Positions 14,470-21,729 of a stretch of 26,878 nt of DNA are shown one piece after another. Numbering within the stretch: position 1 is the stretch's first letter; each line of letters starts with the position of its first letter. Source of the DNA: Bacteroidales bacterium UBA1187 (GTDB lineage: Bacteria; Bacteroidota; Bacteroidia; Bacteroidales; Paludibacteraceae); contig DBYL01000027.1 in the NCBI GenBank assembly GCA_002309835.1, forward strand, positions 1-26,878, read 5' to 3'. Below the pieces are notes generated by a model. It was given only the letters and a program-made list of their open reading frames with translations. It searched no databases and was not told where the DNA came from. Position numbers and translations under genes: made by a program.

Positions 14470-14709
14470 CGAAAACGCGCTACGCTTATAAGAAAACAAA
14501 AACAAAGAAAACACTGCCGCTAACATGTTAGGAATTATGGCCCACGCGGCCTTAGCGTATAAGCCTATTAAGGCGCGCTTGTGAACAAGCTCCCAGCGCC
14601 CCTTAACAGCCTAACCCGCAGCAACAAATGTTGCTTACAATTTCAAACACGACAGCGTCAGCAAAAACAAAAAAAAATTTTTATACACAGTACACTATAC
14701 ACCGTACAC
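14470..14709 (+). repeat. Intergenic cloverleaf element E
   Basis: This fills most of the 260-base gap 14461-14720. Mini-hairpin GCG-CTA-CGC is at about 14477-14485. Cloverleaf: closing stem GGAATT (14531-14536) with AATTTC (14639-14644, one G-T pair); hairpin 1 GGCC-CACGC-GGCC (14539-14551); middle arm TTAAGG (14568-14573) with CCTTAA (14601-14606), then CGC with GCG and a two-base bulge, capped by CTTG-TGAA-CAAG (14578-14589) and CTCCCAG; hairpin 3 AGCAAC-AAAT-GTTGCT (14620-14635). GTTAGG (14527-14532) with CCTAAC (14610-14615) is a competing closing stem. The tail is AT-rich followed by GTACACTATACACC repeats (14682-14709). Confidence 0.8.
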
Positions 14710-14720
14710 TTAATTAAAGA

Positions 14721-16286
14721 TTGAGAAACCTCAAATACATATTATTAGGAGCGAATGTGGTTTTCTTCGCCTTGATGGCGGCGGTGTTGCCATTGGGGTT
14801 TGAGGAGAATGACGATGTGATGATGGCGATGATTGCCAACGGCAGTTATTCGGGTGTGCCGGATTATCATCTGGTGTACATCAATGTGCTGTACGGCATG
14901 GTGCTGGCGGGTTTGTACAGCCTGACACGCGCCATCGAATGGTACACCTTATCGTTCGCCGTGCTGCACATCATCTCGATGACAGCGCTGAGCTACTGCC
15001 TGCTGACGGTGCCGAACAGAGCACGATGGGAGCGGGTGGTATGGATGATACTGCTGTATGTACTTTGGGCGCGTATCATCGTGGCGCTGCAGTTCACGAC
15101 GACGGCGGGATTAGTGTGCTTGGCCGGATGCGTACTGATGTTGCGAGAGAGTAAGAAAGCCCGATGGACGGGTGCGGCGATGGTGGTGATTGCAGCGTTG
15201 ATACGATTTATGGCGGCGGGATTGGTAGGACTGCTGATGGCTCCGATCATCGTTTATACGTATCGGCTCGAGTGGCGCAAATATATGGCGGTGGTGGTGA
15301 TGTTGATGGCGGTAGTAGGGTGCCGCGTGACGAACCACATGGTGTATGACCATGATCCCGAGTGGAAATACTACCGGGCGTATAACCAGTTACGCGCACA
15401 GTTGAACGACAACCCGAATGCGTATCAGTTGAGGCCGAGTCAGTTGCCGGAGAACATAGACTGGATAGACTATCAGTTGCTGTTGCGGTTCATCCCTGAC
15501 GGCGAGCAGATTGACCTGCCGGCGATACGGCAGTTGAGTGCTACGGCGGGTGCTGTGCCGGTTAGGCAGCAATGGAAGAACTTGCATCGGTTGGATAAGT
15601 ACGCCGTGGAGATCGTGATACTGATGGCGCTGCTGGTGCTGATGATACTGACGACGGGAAACAGGACGAAGTACATCTTTTTGATCGGGTATACCGTCTT
15701 CGTGGCGGCGCTGATCGTACATGTGAGTCTGGACGGATTTCTGAAGAACCGCGTGTTCCTATGCATGCTGATGCCGATGATGGTGACGGATTATATGCTT
15801 CTGCCGAAGACAACAGGGCGCAAGCGGAGTTGGGGTATAGGGATAGCGATGACGGTGCTGAGTGCATGGTACGGCTATCAGATATACTCGGAGTGCGTGA
15901 CTGCGGCGTATAATAGGTATGTGTGGGAGAGGTTGCAGCAACCGATATTGGCATATGTGCCGGAGGGAGCGGACGTGACGACGATAGGTACATCGATGAT
16001 GATGGAGGCAATGGATCCATGGCATATATGGCCGTATGAGTGCGGCAAATATACGCTGGGATGGATGACATGGAGTCCGCTCAATAAAACCGTGGGACAC
16101 AGCTATCGCGCATTGCTAAGGGATGATATGTATATCTTCACGGATGTGCAGGGGTATCAGAAAGAGAAGACAGCGGTGCCGAGGATCTGCGAGCAGATAG
16201 AGAAGCATTATGGAGTAGCAGCGGAGATACAACCCGTCTGCCATAACGGCCGCTATGCGTTGATAAGGATAAGGGTGAAAGAATGA
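14721..16286 (+). CDS. GT-C-like polytopic membrane protein
   Basis: 521 residues from TTG 14721 (MRNLKYILLGANVVFFALMA), a start lying in an AAAGATTGA repeat unit; no ATG occurs before the first helix. About nine to eleven hydrophobic segments run to about residue 400, followed by a soluble C-terminal domain of about 120 residues. The first loop has FEENDDVMMAMIANGSYSG, an acidic cluster in the position used for catalysis by GT-C glycosyltransferases, and PDYHLVYINVLYG follows. The layout suggests a lipid-phosphate-sugar dependent glycosyltransferase or a related glycan membrane protein; I do not recognise a named family. It stands alone between elements E and B, so it is either separately transcribed or read through structured spacers. 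Confidence 0.6.
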   Translation: MRNLKYILLGANVVFFALMAAVLPLGFEENDDVMMAMIANGSYSGVPDYHLVYINVLYGMVLAGLYSLTRAIEWYTLSFAVLHIISMTALSYCLLTVPNRARWERVVWMILLYVLWARIIVALQFTTTAGLVCLAGCVLMLRESKKARWTGAAMVVIAALIRFMAAGLVGLLMAPIIVYTYRLEWRKYMAVVVMLMAVVGCRVTNHMVYDHDPEWKYYRAYNQLRAQLNDNPNAYQLRPSQLPENIDWIDYQLLLRFIPDGEQIDLPAIRQLSATAGAVPVRQQWKNLHRLDKYAVEIVILMALLVLMILTTGNRTKYIFLIGYTVFVAALIVHVSLDGFLKNRVFLCMLMPMMVTDYMLLPKTTGRKRSWGIGIAMTVLSAWYGYQIYSECVTAAYNRYVWERLQQPILAYVPEGADVTTIGTSMMMEAMDPWHIWPYECGKYTLGWMTWSPLNKTVGHSYRALLRDDMYIFTDVQGYQKEKTAVPRICEQIEKHYGVAAEIQPVCHNGRYALIRIRVKE

Positions 16287-16289
16287 AAA

Positions 16290-16755
16290 GAAAAATGCGG
16301 CAGTACGGCCTTTATGGACTGAATGTAAACAGCTATATATTCACTTGTATGCAAGCATCCAGATGCCTATCTATCTGTTTACCTTCCCAGTCCGATATAC
16401 ATATCGTACTACTGCCTTATAAAAAATGTCCATTCCATGGACTGAAAAAATAACAAAAATATATATTACTATCCGCATGGATTTTTGACAGGGAACGAAG
16501 TGAACGCATTTTCGTAAGCATGGAGAAGCCAATTGACTTTTGGCTTCGAAAAGGGAAGGTCGTCGGGGAGACGAAACCGACCGAGAGTGACGATTTTTTT
16601 GTGAGCAGCTGGGATTAGCACTATACAAGGGCTAAGCACATAGAGGAATACTATTACTGCATGCCGAGAGCTTGCTCATGGGCATGAAGAAAAAGGATTA
16701 CGCTAAGGCCGCGTGGGCCACAGGCAGAGCGGATATAGGCTGCGTATTTTTGATT
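16290..16755 (+). repeat. Composite intergenic element B: second copy of the facing cloverleaf pair
   Basis: This fills the 479-base gap 16287-16765. From 16290 to about 16491 it matches 7110-7311 with a single difference seen (GGAC for GGCC in hairpin 1, which breaks that stem but allows GGACTG to pair with CAGTCC). The middle differs: copy B has an extra segment of about 70 bases (16516-16602) with GAAGCCAA-TTGACTT-TTGGCTTC and a GACGATTTTTTT end. The reverse cloverleaf half (about 16603-16750) again matches copy A with scattered changes. It ends in TATTTTTG (16744-16751), a -7-like octamer 14 bases before the ATP-grasp start. No coding gene is seen. Confidence 0.8.
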
Positions 16756-16765
16756 TAGATAAAAA

Positions 16766-17827
16766 ATGAAGACAATTGCAATCATAGGAGCGAGTTATTT
16801 GCAGCGGCCGGTGGTGGTGCGGGCAAAAGAGATGGGACTGAGGACCATCTGCTTCGCATGGGCGGAAGGTGCGGTATGCAAAGAGTTATGCGACGTGTTC
16901 TATCCCATCTCCATCACGGAGAAGGAAGAGATACTGCGGATATGCAGGGAAGAACAGATAGACGGCATATGTACGATAGCGAGCGATGTGGCGGCACCGA
17001 CGGTGGCGTATGTGGCGGAACAGATGGGTTTGGTCGGCAACAGTTATGAAGCGGCTATCAAGGCGCATGATAAGCATGTGATGCGGGAAGCGTTAGTCAA
17101 CGCGGGCGTGGATTGTCCGGCTTTTCGCGTAGTGAACGGGTTAGAGGATGAGAGGATGAGTGGATTAGTGGGTGAGAGGATTAGAGGATTGGAGTTGCCG
17201 TTAATAGTGAAGCCGACGGATAGGAGCGGGAGTTTGGCGGTGACGAAAGTGACGAGATGGGAGGAGTTGAAACCGGCGGTAGGAAAGGCATTAGAGGTAT
17301 CGTTGGCGCATGAGGCGTTGGTAGAGGAATATATCGAGGGGCGCGAGATAAGTGTGGAGATGATCAGTTGCAGAGGTGTGCATTACGCGTTGCAGATAAC
17401 GGATAAGGTGACGACCGGAGCACCGCATTTCGTGGAGCTGGCGCATCATCAGCCTTCGGATCTGCCGGCGGAGATGCAGAAGCGGATTTTTGAGATTACC
17501 CGTAGGGCGCTGGATGCACTGGGACTGACGAATGGCGCGAGTCACTCGGAGTATAGGATCACGAAAGAAGGGCGTATCGTAGTGATGGAGATCGGCGGAC
17601 GTATGGGTGGCGATTTTATTGGAAGCGACTTAGTGAAACTGAGTACAGGATACGATTTCGTCGAAGGTGTGATACGCGTGGCGTTGGGTGAGGAAATAAA
17701 GCCGGAGCCCAAACAAATAGGACGCAGCAGCGTGGTGTTTGAGGCGCCGGAGAACGTGAGTTGCAGCGCGGAGAGGACAGGGTATGTCATCTATCAGGAT
17801 GGAGTGGAAGTACAAAAACAGAAATAA
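16766..17827 (+). CDS. ATP-grasp ligase
   Basis: 353 residues. The N-terminal Rossmann-like domain starts KTIAIIGASYLQRPVVVRAK and has ICTIASDVAAPTVAYVAEQMGL. The ATP-grasp core has KHVMREALVNAGVDCPAFRVV, LPLIVKPTDRSGSLAVTKV, EEYIEGREISVEMISCRG, the metal-binding block VMEIGGRMGGDFIGSDLVK and STGYDFVEGVIRVALGEE. It resembles the carbamoyl-phosphate synthase/carboxylase-like group found in glycan and peptide clusters, which join a carboxylate to an amine through an acyl phosphate. The substrate is unknown; amide formation on a sugar or amino acid fits the cluster. A GGATTAGA repeat insertion occupies about residues 124-143, in the loop before the VKP lysine. The last residues VQKQK and the stop come from A-rich element sequence. 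Confidence 0.82.
   Translation: MKTIAIIGASYLQRPVVVRAKEMGLRTICFAWAEGAVCKELCDVFYPISITEKEEILRICREEQIDGICTIASDVAAPTVAYVAEQMGLVGNSYEAAIKAHDKHVMREALVNAGVDCPAFRVVNGLEDERMSGLVGERIRGLELPLIVKPTDRSGSLAVTKVTRWEELKPAVGKALEVSLAHEALVEEYIEGREISVEMISCRGVHYALQITDKVTTGAPHFVELAHHQPSDLPAEMQKRIFEITRRALDALGLTNGASHSEYRITKEGRIVVMEIGGRMGGDFIGSDLVKLSTGYDFVEGVIRVALGEEIKPEPKQIGRSSVVFEAPENVSCSAERTGYVIYQDGVEVQKQK
17136..17195 (+). repeat. In-frame GGATTAGA/GGATGAGA repeat in ATP-grasp gene
   Basis: Seven degenerate 7-8 base units encode NGLEDERMSGLVGERIRGLE. Every TAG in the array is out of frame. The peptide resembles those in the 21690-23243 gene (DERIRGLEV, GERIRGLEVRG). Confidence 0.8.
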
Positions 17828-18018
17828 ACACGCTTCGCGCGATAAACAAAAAGAAAGAAAAATGCGGAATCTGCAGTCGCCAACTGCGACTTACGCGTAA
17901 CTAACAACCCTATTACTTGTGAGCAAGCTCCCAGACTAGAGGCTTGTGAGTCCCGCACCGCAGGTAACGATACTCCTTCCCTGCAGGATTCCTTACAAAA
18001 ATGTCTATATCCATAGAC
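17828..18018 (+). repeat. Intergenic cloverleaf element C
   Basis: It lies in the 224-base gap 17828-18051. Mini-hairpin CGC-TTC-GCG is at about 17831-17839. Closing stem GGAATC-TGCAG (17866-17876) pairs with CTGCA-g-GATTCC (17981-17992). Hairpin 1 is GTCGC-CAACT-GCGAC (17876-17890). The middle arm ACAA-CC-CTA (about 17904-17912) pairs with TAG-a-GG-c-TTGT (17937-17947), capped by CTTG-TGAG-CAAG (17916-17927) then CTCCCAG. Hairpin 3 is not clear in this copy. Downstream hairpin GTCTAT-ATCC-ATAGAC (18003-18018) corresponds to GTCCAT-TCC-ATGGAC in element A with a compensating pair change. Confidence 0.7.
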
Positions 18019-18051
18019 TAAAAAATGGCAAAAATATTGTAAATTGAAGAT

Positions 18052-18978
18052 ATGTACAAACAAAGTTTGTCGGTTGTAGTACCGATTTATAATGACGAAG
18101 AGGTGATTAATGAGTTACTGCGGCGGTTGACGGCAGTGCTGGAGACCATTGTGAAGGACTATGAGATCATCTTAGTCGATGACGGTAGTCGCGATCGGTC
18201 GTGGGAGATCATGCAAGCGGAGCGGGCGCAGCGGGAACATCTGCGGATAGCGCGCTTGAGTCGCAATTTCGGACAGCAGAATGCTATTGCAGCCGGTTTG
18301 TCGCTGACGACGAAGGACCTGATCGTGCTGATGGACAGCGACTTACAGGATCGACCGGAAGATATACCGGTGCTGATAGATGCGTTGTTGGCAGACGAAC
18401 AAGCCACGATGGCGATTGCGCAATGGGAGGAACGGAAAGACAGCCGCATGAAGATTGCCGTCTCGCGTCTTTTCCAGCACGTGAGCAACAGCATCACGGA
18501 TATCCATACGATGCCGCGGTTGGGCATCTTCCGCGTGATGAAGAAGAGTGTGGTGGAGGAGTTACGTCGTTTCCCGGAGAAGACAGCCACAGCGGTGAGT
18601 CTGCTGTACTATATCGGTAATAGGTACGTAGCGGTGCCGCTGAAACGCGATGCACGGTTTGCCGGCAAGAGCGGGTATAACTTGAGTAAGATGTTAGCGC
18701 TGACGTTTGCGCGCATCTTCTCCTTCTCAATGTTCCCCATCCGCATCGTGACGTATATGGGTGCGCTGCTGTGCTTGGGCAGTATGATTGCGGCGCTGGC
18801 GCTGATTATCTATAAATTAGTGGGCAATGTCGTTGCCGGTTGGACCAGTATGATGGTGCTGATGCTATTCCTCTTTGGTTTGAATTTTGCCTTCCTGGGC
18901 GTACTGGGCGAATATATAGGACGAATCTTCCTGGAGACGAAGCAGCGGCCGAACTTTATTATTGAGCAAGTGATATGA
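18052..18978 (+). CDS. Family 2 glycosyltransferase, GtrB/ArnC-like (undecaprenyl-phosphate sugar synthase)
   Basis: 308 residues. The N-terminal GT2 domain has LSVVVPIYNDEEVI, IILVDDGSRDRSW, RLSRNFGQQNAIAAGL and the DxD-type metal site VLMDSDLQDRPED, followed by RDARFAGKSGYNLSKML. Two C-terminal membrane helices lie at about residues 230-255 and 265-288, then GEYIGRIFLETKQRP. This layout is that of GtrB, ArnC and dolichol-phosphate-mannose synthase-like enzymes, which load a sugar from a nucleotide donor onto polyprenyl phosphate on the cytoplasmic face. The small-flippase pair downstream and the GT-C-like proteins in the cluster would be the matching partners. The stop overlaps the acyltransferase start by 4 bases. 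Confidence 0.85.
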   Translation: MYKQSLSVVVPIYNDEEVINELLRRLTAVLETIVKDYEIILVDDGSRDRSWEIMQAERAQREHLRIARLSRNFGQQNAIAAGLSLTTKDLIVLMDSDLQDRPEDIPVLIDALLADEQATMAIAQWEERKDSRMKIAVSRLFQHVSNSITDIHTMPRLGIFRVMKKSVVEELRRFPEKTATAVSLLYYIGNRYVAVPLKRDARFAGKSGYNLSKMLALTFARIFSFSMFPIRIVTYMGALLCLGSMIAALALIIYKLVGNVVAGWTSMMVLMLFLFGLNFAFLGVLGEYIGRIFLETKQRPNFIIEQVI

Positions 18979-19634
18979 GTAGAAAAGTAGCGATATTAGG
19001 TGGTGCAGGGAATGCGGCGGTAGTAGCGGCAGCGATTGAGCACGCACGGCGCATGGGTGCCACGGATCTGGAGGTGGCGGGTTTTCTGAACGACCGCACG
19101 CCGGTGGGGGAGAAGATAGATATGTTCCCTGTGATTGGTAAAATAGAAGATGCGCAACGACTGTTGGAAGAAGGGTATTGGTTTATCAACACCATCTTCC
19201 GTATCGACGGTAACCGCGAGCGGATAGCGATGTTTGAAGGTTTAGGGATACCTGACGAACGGTTAGTGACGTTTGTGCATCCGATGGCATATGTGGCGCC
19301 GAGCGTGGAGTTAGGTCCTGGTTGCATCATCATGCCGCAGGTAGCAATGTCGCCGGGCAGTAAGTTAGGCAAAGGCTGCATCATGATGGTGGGTGCAACG
19401 ATGGGGCATGACAATACTGTTGGCGATTGGTGTCATATCGCGGCGCAGGCATGCATCGGCAGTTATCTGAAGATAGGCAAGGGTGTACATATAGGGCTGA
19501 ATGCGACGGTGCGCGAGAACCTGACGATCGGCGATTATGCGACGCTGGGTATGGGAGCTGTGCTGACGAAGGATGTAGGAGAAAGTGAGATATGGGCAGG
19601 TAATCCGGCGCGATTCTTACGAAAAGCAAAGTAA
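18975..19634 (+). CDS. NeuD/PglD-type sugar O- or N-acyltransferase
   Basis: 219 residues. The N-terminal alpha/beta part starts KVAILGGAGNAAVVAAAIEH, the G-x-GG type loop of the PglD/NeuD family, with LNDRTPVG and FPVIGKIEDA. From about residue 95 a left-handed beta-helix of hexapeptide repeats follows (VAPSVELGPGCIIMPQVAMS, KLGKGCIMMVGATMGH, GDWCHIAAQACIGS, IGKGVHIGLNATVRENLTIG), ending in IWAGNPARFLRKAK. A histidine after MMVGATMG is in the position of the catalytic base in PglD. The enzyme likely acetylates an amino group of a UDP- or dTDP-4-amino sugar, the product expected from the rffA-like gene nearby. It overlaps the GT2 gene by 4 bases. Confidence 0.82.
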   Translation: MSRKVAILGGAGNAAVVAAAIEHARRMGATDLEVAGFLNDRTPVGEKIDMFPVIGKIEDAQRLLEEGYWFINTIFRIDGNRERIAMFEGLGIPDERLVTFVHPMAYVAPSVELGPGCIIMPQVAMSPGSKLGKGCIMMVGATMGHDNTVGDWCHIAAQACIGSYLKIGKGVHIGLNATVRENLTIGDYATLGMGAVLTKDVGESEIWAGNPARFLRKAK

Positions 19635-19689
19635 AAGAAAAATGCGCTACGCTTACAAAAATAAGAAGAAAATATCAAAAATAATTTAA

Positions 19690-19869
19690 AAATAGTAAAA
19701 AAACATAGATAAACACTGCTTATGTGTCAGTTGGGAATTTTGAGCCTACGCGGCTCCGGAGCGTAATCAGCCAAATACGCGCTCGTAAGCAAGCTTCCAG
19801 CGTAGCATTAGCGTCAGCGATAAACATAAATAAATATTTTTTATACACCGTACACTATACACCGTACAC
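19690..19869 (+). repeat. Truncated cloverleaf element F
   Basis: It lies in the 240-base gap 19635-19874. Mini-hairpin GCG-CTA-CGC is at about 19646-19654. From about 19695 to 19802 it is nearly identical to element D (12713-12818): left half of the closing stem GGGAATTT (19733-19740), hairpin GAGCC-TACGC-GGCTC (19742-19756) and middle arm with CTCG-TAAG-CAAG and TTCCAG. Hairpin 3 and the right half of the closing stem are absent; the sequence jumps to the common tail CGTCAGCGATAAACATAAAT and the GTACACTATACACC repeats (19842-19869). It looks like an internal deletion of about 180 bases from a D-type copy. Confidence 0.8.
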
Positions 19870-19874
19870 AAGAT

Positions 19875-20225
19875 TTGAAGATTGAAGAATTGGTAAGGAT
19901 AAAGGACATAGGGGCGTTGGTGGGCATAAACATGCTGTATGCCTGCGTGGGGATATGCACGAAGATGGCTTCGATGCAGCCGATGGCGTCATGGCCGTAT
20001 TTGCTGTGGTTCGGTGGCGCTGTAGCGATCATCGGTGTGTATGCGATACTATGGCAACAGGTGCTGCGACGCATTGAACTGAGTACAGCCTATATGTTTA
20101 AAGGCACGACCCTGATCTTCACCATGCTCATTGCCGCCTTGCTATTCGGCGAAATTATCACGATACCGAACATCATCGGTTCGGTGATCATCATTATAGG
20201 AATCGTCTTATTAGCCCGCTCATGA
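19875..20225 (+). CDS. Small EamA/SMR-type membrane protein, ArnE/ArnF-like subunit 1
   Basis: 116 residues from TTG 19875 (MKIEELVRIKDIGALVGIN); the first helix runs through NMLYACVGICTKMAS, so the internal ATG at 19932 would cut it. There are four hydrophobic helices. The sequence includes SWPYLLWFGGAVAIIGVYAI, ELSTAYMFKGTTLIFTMLIA and NIIGSVIIIIGIVLLARS, typical of half-size EamA/SMR transporters. Such pairs (ArnE/ArnF) flip polyprenyl-phosphate sugars across the inner membrane. The TTG start lies inside an ATTGAAGATTG repeat. The stop overlaps the next gene by 4 bases, supporting a heterodimer. Confidence 0.75.
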   Translation: MKIEELVRIKDIGALVGINMLYACVGICTKMASMQPMASWPYLLWFGGAVAIIGVYAILWQQVLRRIELSTAYMFKGTTLIFTMLIAALLFGEIITIPNIIGSVIIIIGIVLLARS

Positions 20226-20557
20226 TATATGCATTGATAGCCATAGTGTCCGTTTTTAGCGCCGCTTGCGCACAGATGTTGCTCAAGCAGGGTGCGCGGC
20301 AGGGGTACGCGCCATGGTGGCGGCAGTACATGAACGGTTGGGTGATTGGCGGGTACGGCATCATGTTCGCGACGATGGTGGTGAATATATGGTGCATGCA
20401 TAACGGACTGCAGCTCAAGGAGATAAGTATCATCGAGAGCATGAGTTATCTATTCGTTCCGGCCTTGAGTTGGATGATTTTTAAGGAACGCATCACGTGG
20501 CGCAAAGGTATTGCCATCGGGGTGATAATCGTTGGAGTAATTGTGTTTTTTCTATGA
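20222..20557 (+). CDS. Small EamA/SMR-type membrane protein, ArnE/ArnF-like subunit 2
   Basis: 111 residues, four hydrophobic helices: MIYALIAIVSVFSAACAQMLLKQGARQ, VIGGYGIMFATMVVNIWCMH, a segment with ISIIESMSYLFVPALSWMIF, and RKGIAIGVIIVGVIVFFL. AQMLLKQGA with the following KE(I/R) and SMSYLFVPALSW segments is the standard half-EamA pattern. As the partner of the preceding gene it probably forms a flippase for the lipid-linked sugar made by the GT2 enzyme. The ATG start (20222) overlaps the upstream stop, and the TGA overlaps the start of the rffA-like gene (ATGA), so the three genes are translationally coupled. Confidence 0.75.
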   Translation: MIYALIAIVSVFSAACAQMLLKQGARQGYAPWWRQYMNGWVIGGYGIMFATMVVNIWCMHNGLQLKEISIIESMSYLFVPALSWMIFKERITWRKGIAIGVIIVGVIVFFL

Positions 20558-21729
20558 AGATAAATTTTAATCAACCGCATCTGACGGGCAAGGAAGCCCA
20601 TTATATGTACGAGGCTGTGATGGCCGGTAAGTTGAGTGGTAACGGTAAGTTCACGAAGGCCTGTCAGGCATGGTTTGAACAGCGTTACGGTTTTCGCAAA
20701 TGTCTGCTGACGAGTAGCGGCACGGACGCACTGGAGATGTGCGCGATGCTATGCGAACTGAAACCCGGGGATGAAGTGATCGTACCGAGTTATACGTTTG
20801 TGAGCACGGCCTTGGCTTTCTTGCGTGAAGGTGCCACGGTGGTTTTTGCGGACAGTATGAAACGCAATCCGAACCTGGATGCAGAGAGTCTGGAAGCCCT
20901 CATCACGCCGCGCACGAAAGTCATTGCACCGGTGCATTATGCCGGCGTGGCGTGCGACATGGATGCTATCATGGCCGTGGCGAAGAAGCATAACCTGATC
21001 GTAGTGGAAGATGCGGCGCAGGCGATAGACAGTTATTATAAGCCTAACCCCGGCCCTTCCCTGAAAGGAAGGGGGCAAATAATACCCTTAGGAGGTATTG
21101 GTCATCTGGCGGCGTTCTCGTTCCATGAGACGAAGAATGTGACGGCAGGCGGCGAAGGCGGACTGTTAGTCGTGAACGACGAGCGGTTTGTAAGGCGAGC
21201 AGAGATCATCTGGGAGAAAGGCACGAACCGTGCGGAGTTCTTCCGCGGCGAAGTGAACAAGTACGGATGGGTCGATATGGGTTCGAGTTTCCTGCCGAGC
21301 GAAGTGAATGCGGCGTTCCTCTGGGCGCAGTTGGAGAACCTCGATGATATCCAGGCGAAGCGCAAAGCGCTCTGGACACGGTATTATGAGCGACTCAAAC
21401 CGTTGGCAGAAAAGGGATTTTTTACGCTGCCGGACATCCCGGAGTACGCAACGAATAACGCGCACATGTTCTATATCGTGCTGCCGAGTTTAGAGGCTCG
21501 CACGGGATTGTTGGCGTACCTGAAGAGCCGCGAGATCTATGCGGCGTTCCATTACCTGAGTCTGCATAGCAGCGATTATTACAAGTCTCGTCATGACGGA
21601 CGGGCATTGCCGGAGTGTGATAGGTATGCGGACTGTCTAGTGCGCTTGCCACTGTTTTATGATTTGAGCAAAGAAGAAGTAAATACGATTTGCGACGCTA
21701 TCGAGACATATTATCAATCGGCCTGCTGA
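20554..21729 (+). CDS. rffA: dTDP-4-amino-4,6-dideoxygalactose transaminase-like (RffA/WecE)
   Basis: 391 residues from ATG 20554, chosen because MKINFNQPHLTGKEAHYMYE is the family N-terminus. It follows E. coli WecE closely: AGKLSGNGKFTKACQAWFE, LTSSGTDALEMCAMLCELKP, GDEVIVPSYTFVSTALAF, VHYAGVACDMDAIMAVAKKH, VVEDAAQ, the PLP lysine in FSFHETKNVTAGGEGG (about 194), EKGTNRAEFFRGEVNKYGW, MGSSFLPSEVNAAFLWAQLE and NAHMFYIVLPS. The reaction is glutamate-dependent amination of dTDP-4-keto-6-deoxyglucose to the 4-amino-galacto product. A palindromic insertion of about 14 residues (PNPGPSLKGRGQIIP) sits between DSYYK and LGGIGHLAAFSF. The gene 3' end overlaps the next reading frame by 40 bases. Confidence 0.88.
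   Translation: MKINFNQPHLTGKEAHYMYEAVMAGKLSGNGKFTKACQAWFEQRYGFRKCLLTSSGTDALEMCAMLCELKPGDEVIVPSYTFVSTALAFLREGATVVFADSMKRNPNLDAESLEALITPRTKVIAPVHYAGVACDMDAIMAVAKKHNLIVVEDAAQAIDSYYKPNPGPSLKGRGQIIPLGGIGHLAAFSFHETKNVTAGGEGGLLVVNDERFVRRAEIIWEKGTNRAEFFRGEVNKYGWVDMGSSFLPSEVNAAFLWAQLENLDDIQAKRKALWTRYYERLKPLAEKGFFTLPDIPEYATNNAHMFYIVLPSLEARTGLLAYLKSREIYAAFHYLSLHSSDYYKSRHDGRALPECDRYADCLVRLPLFYDLSKEEVNTICDAIETYYQSAC
21043..21080 (+). repeat. In-frame palindromic element in rffA-like gene, opposite orientation
   Basis: CCCTTCC (21054-21060) pairs with GGAAGGG (21067-21073) around CTGAAA. Together with the flank AGCCTAACCCCGG it matches the reverse complement of the element at 6488-6520 with about two differences over 33 bases. 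Here it encodes KPNPGPSLKGRG; in the other gene the opposite strand is read as LPFREGLGLG. Confidence 0.8.

Noticed and set aside
14527..14615. Integron attC-like site in element E (GTTAGGA and GCCTAAC)
   Set aside because: The core-site order is reversed relative to attC (RYYYAAC should be at the 5' side and GTTRRRY at the 3' side), other copies lack these motifs, and no integrase gene is present.
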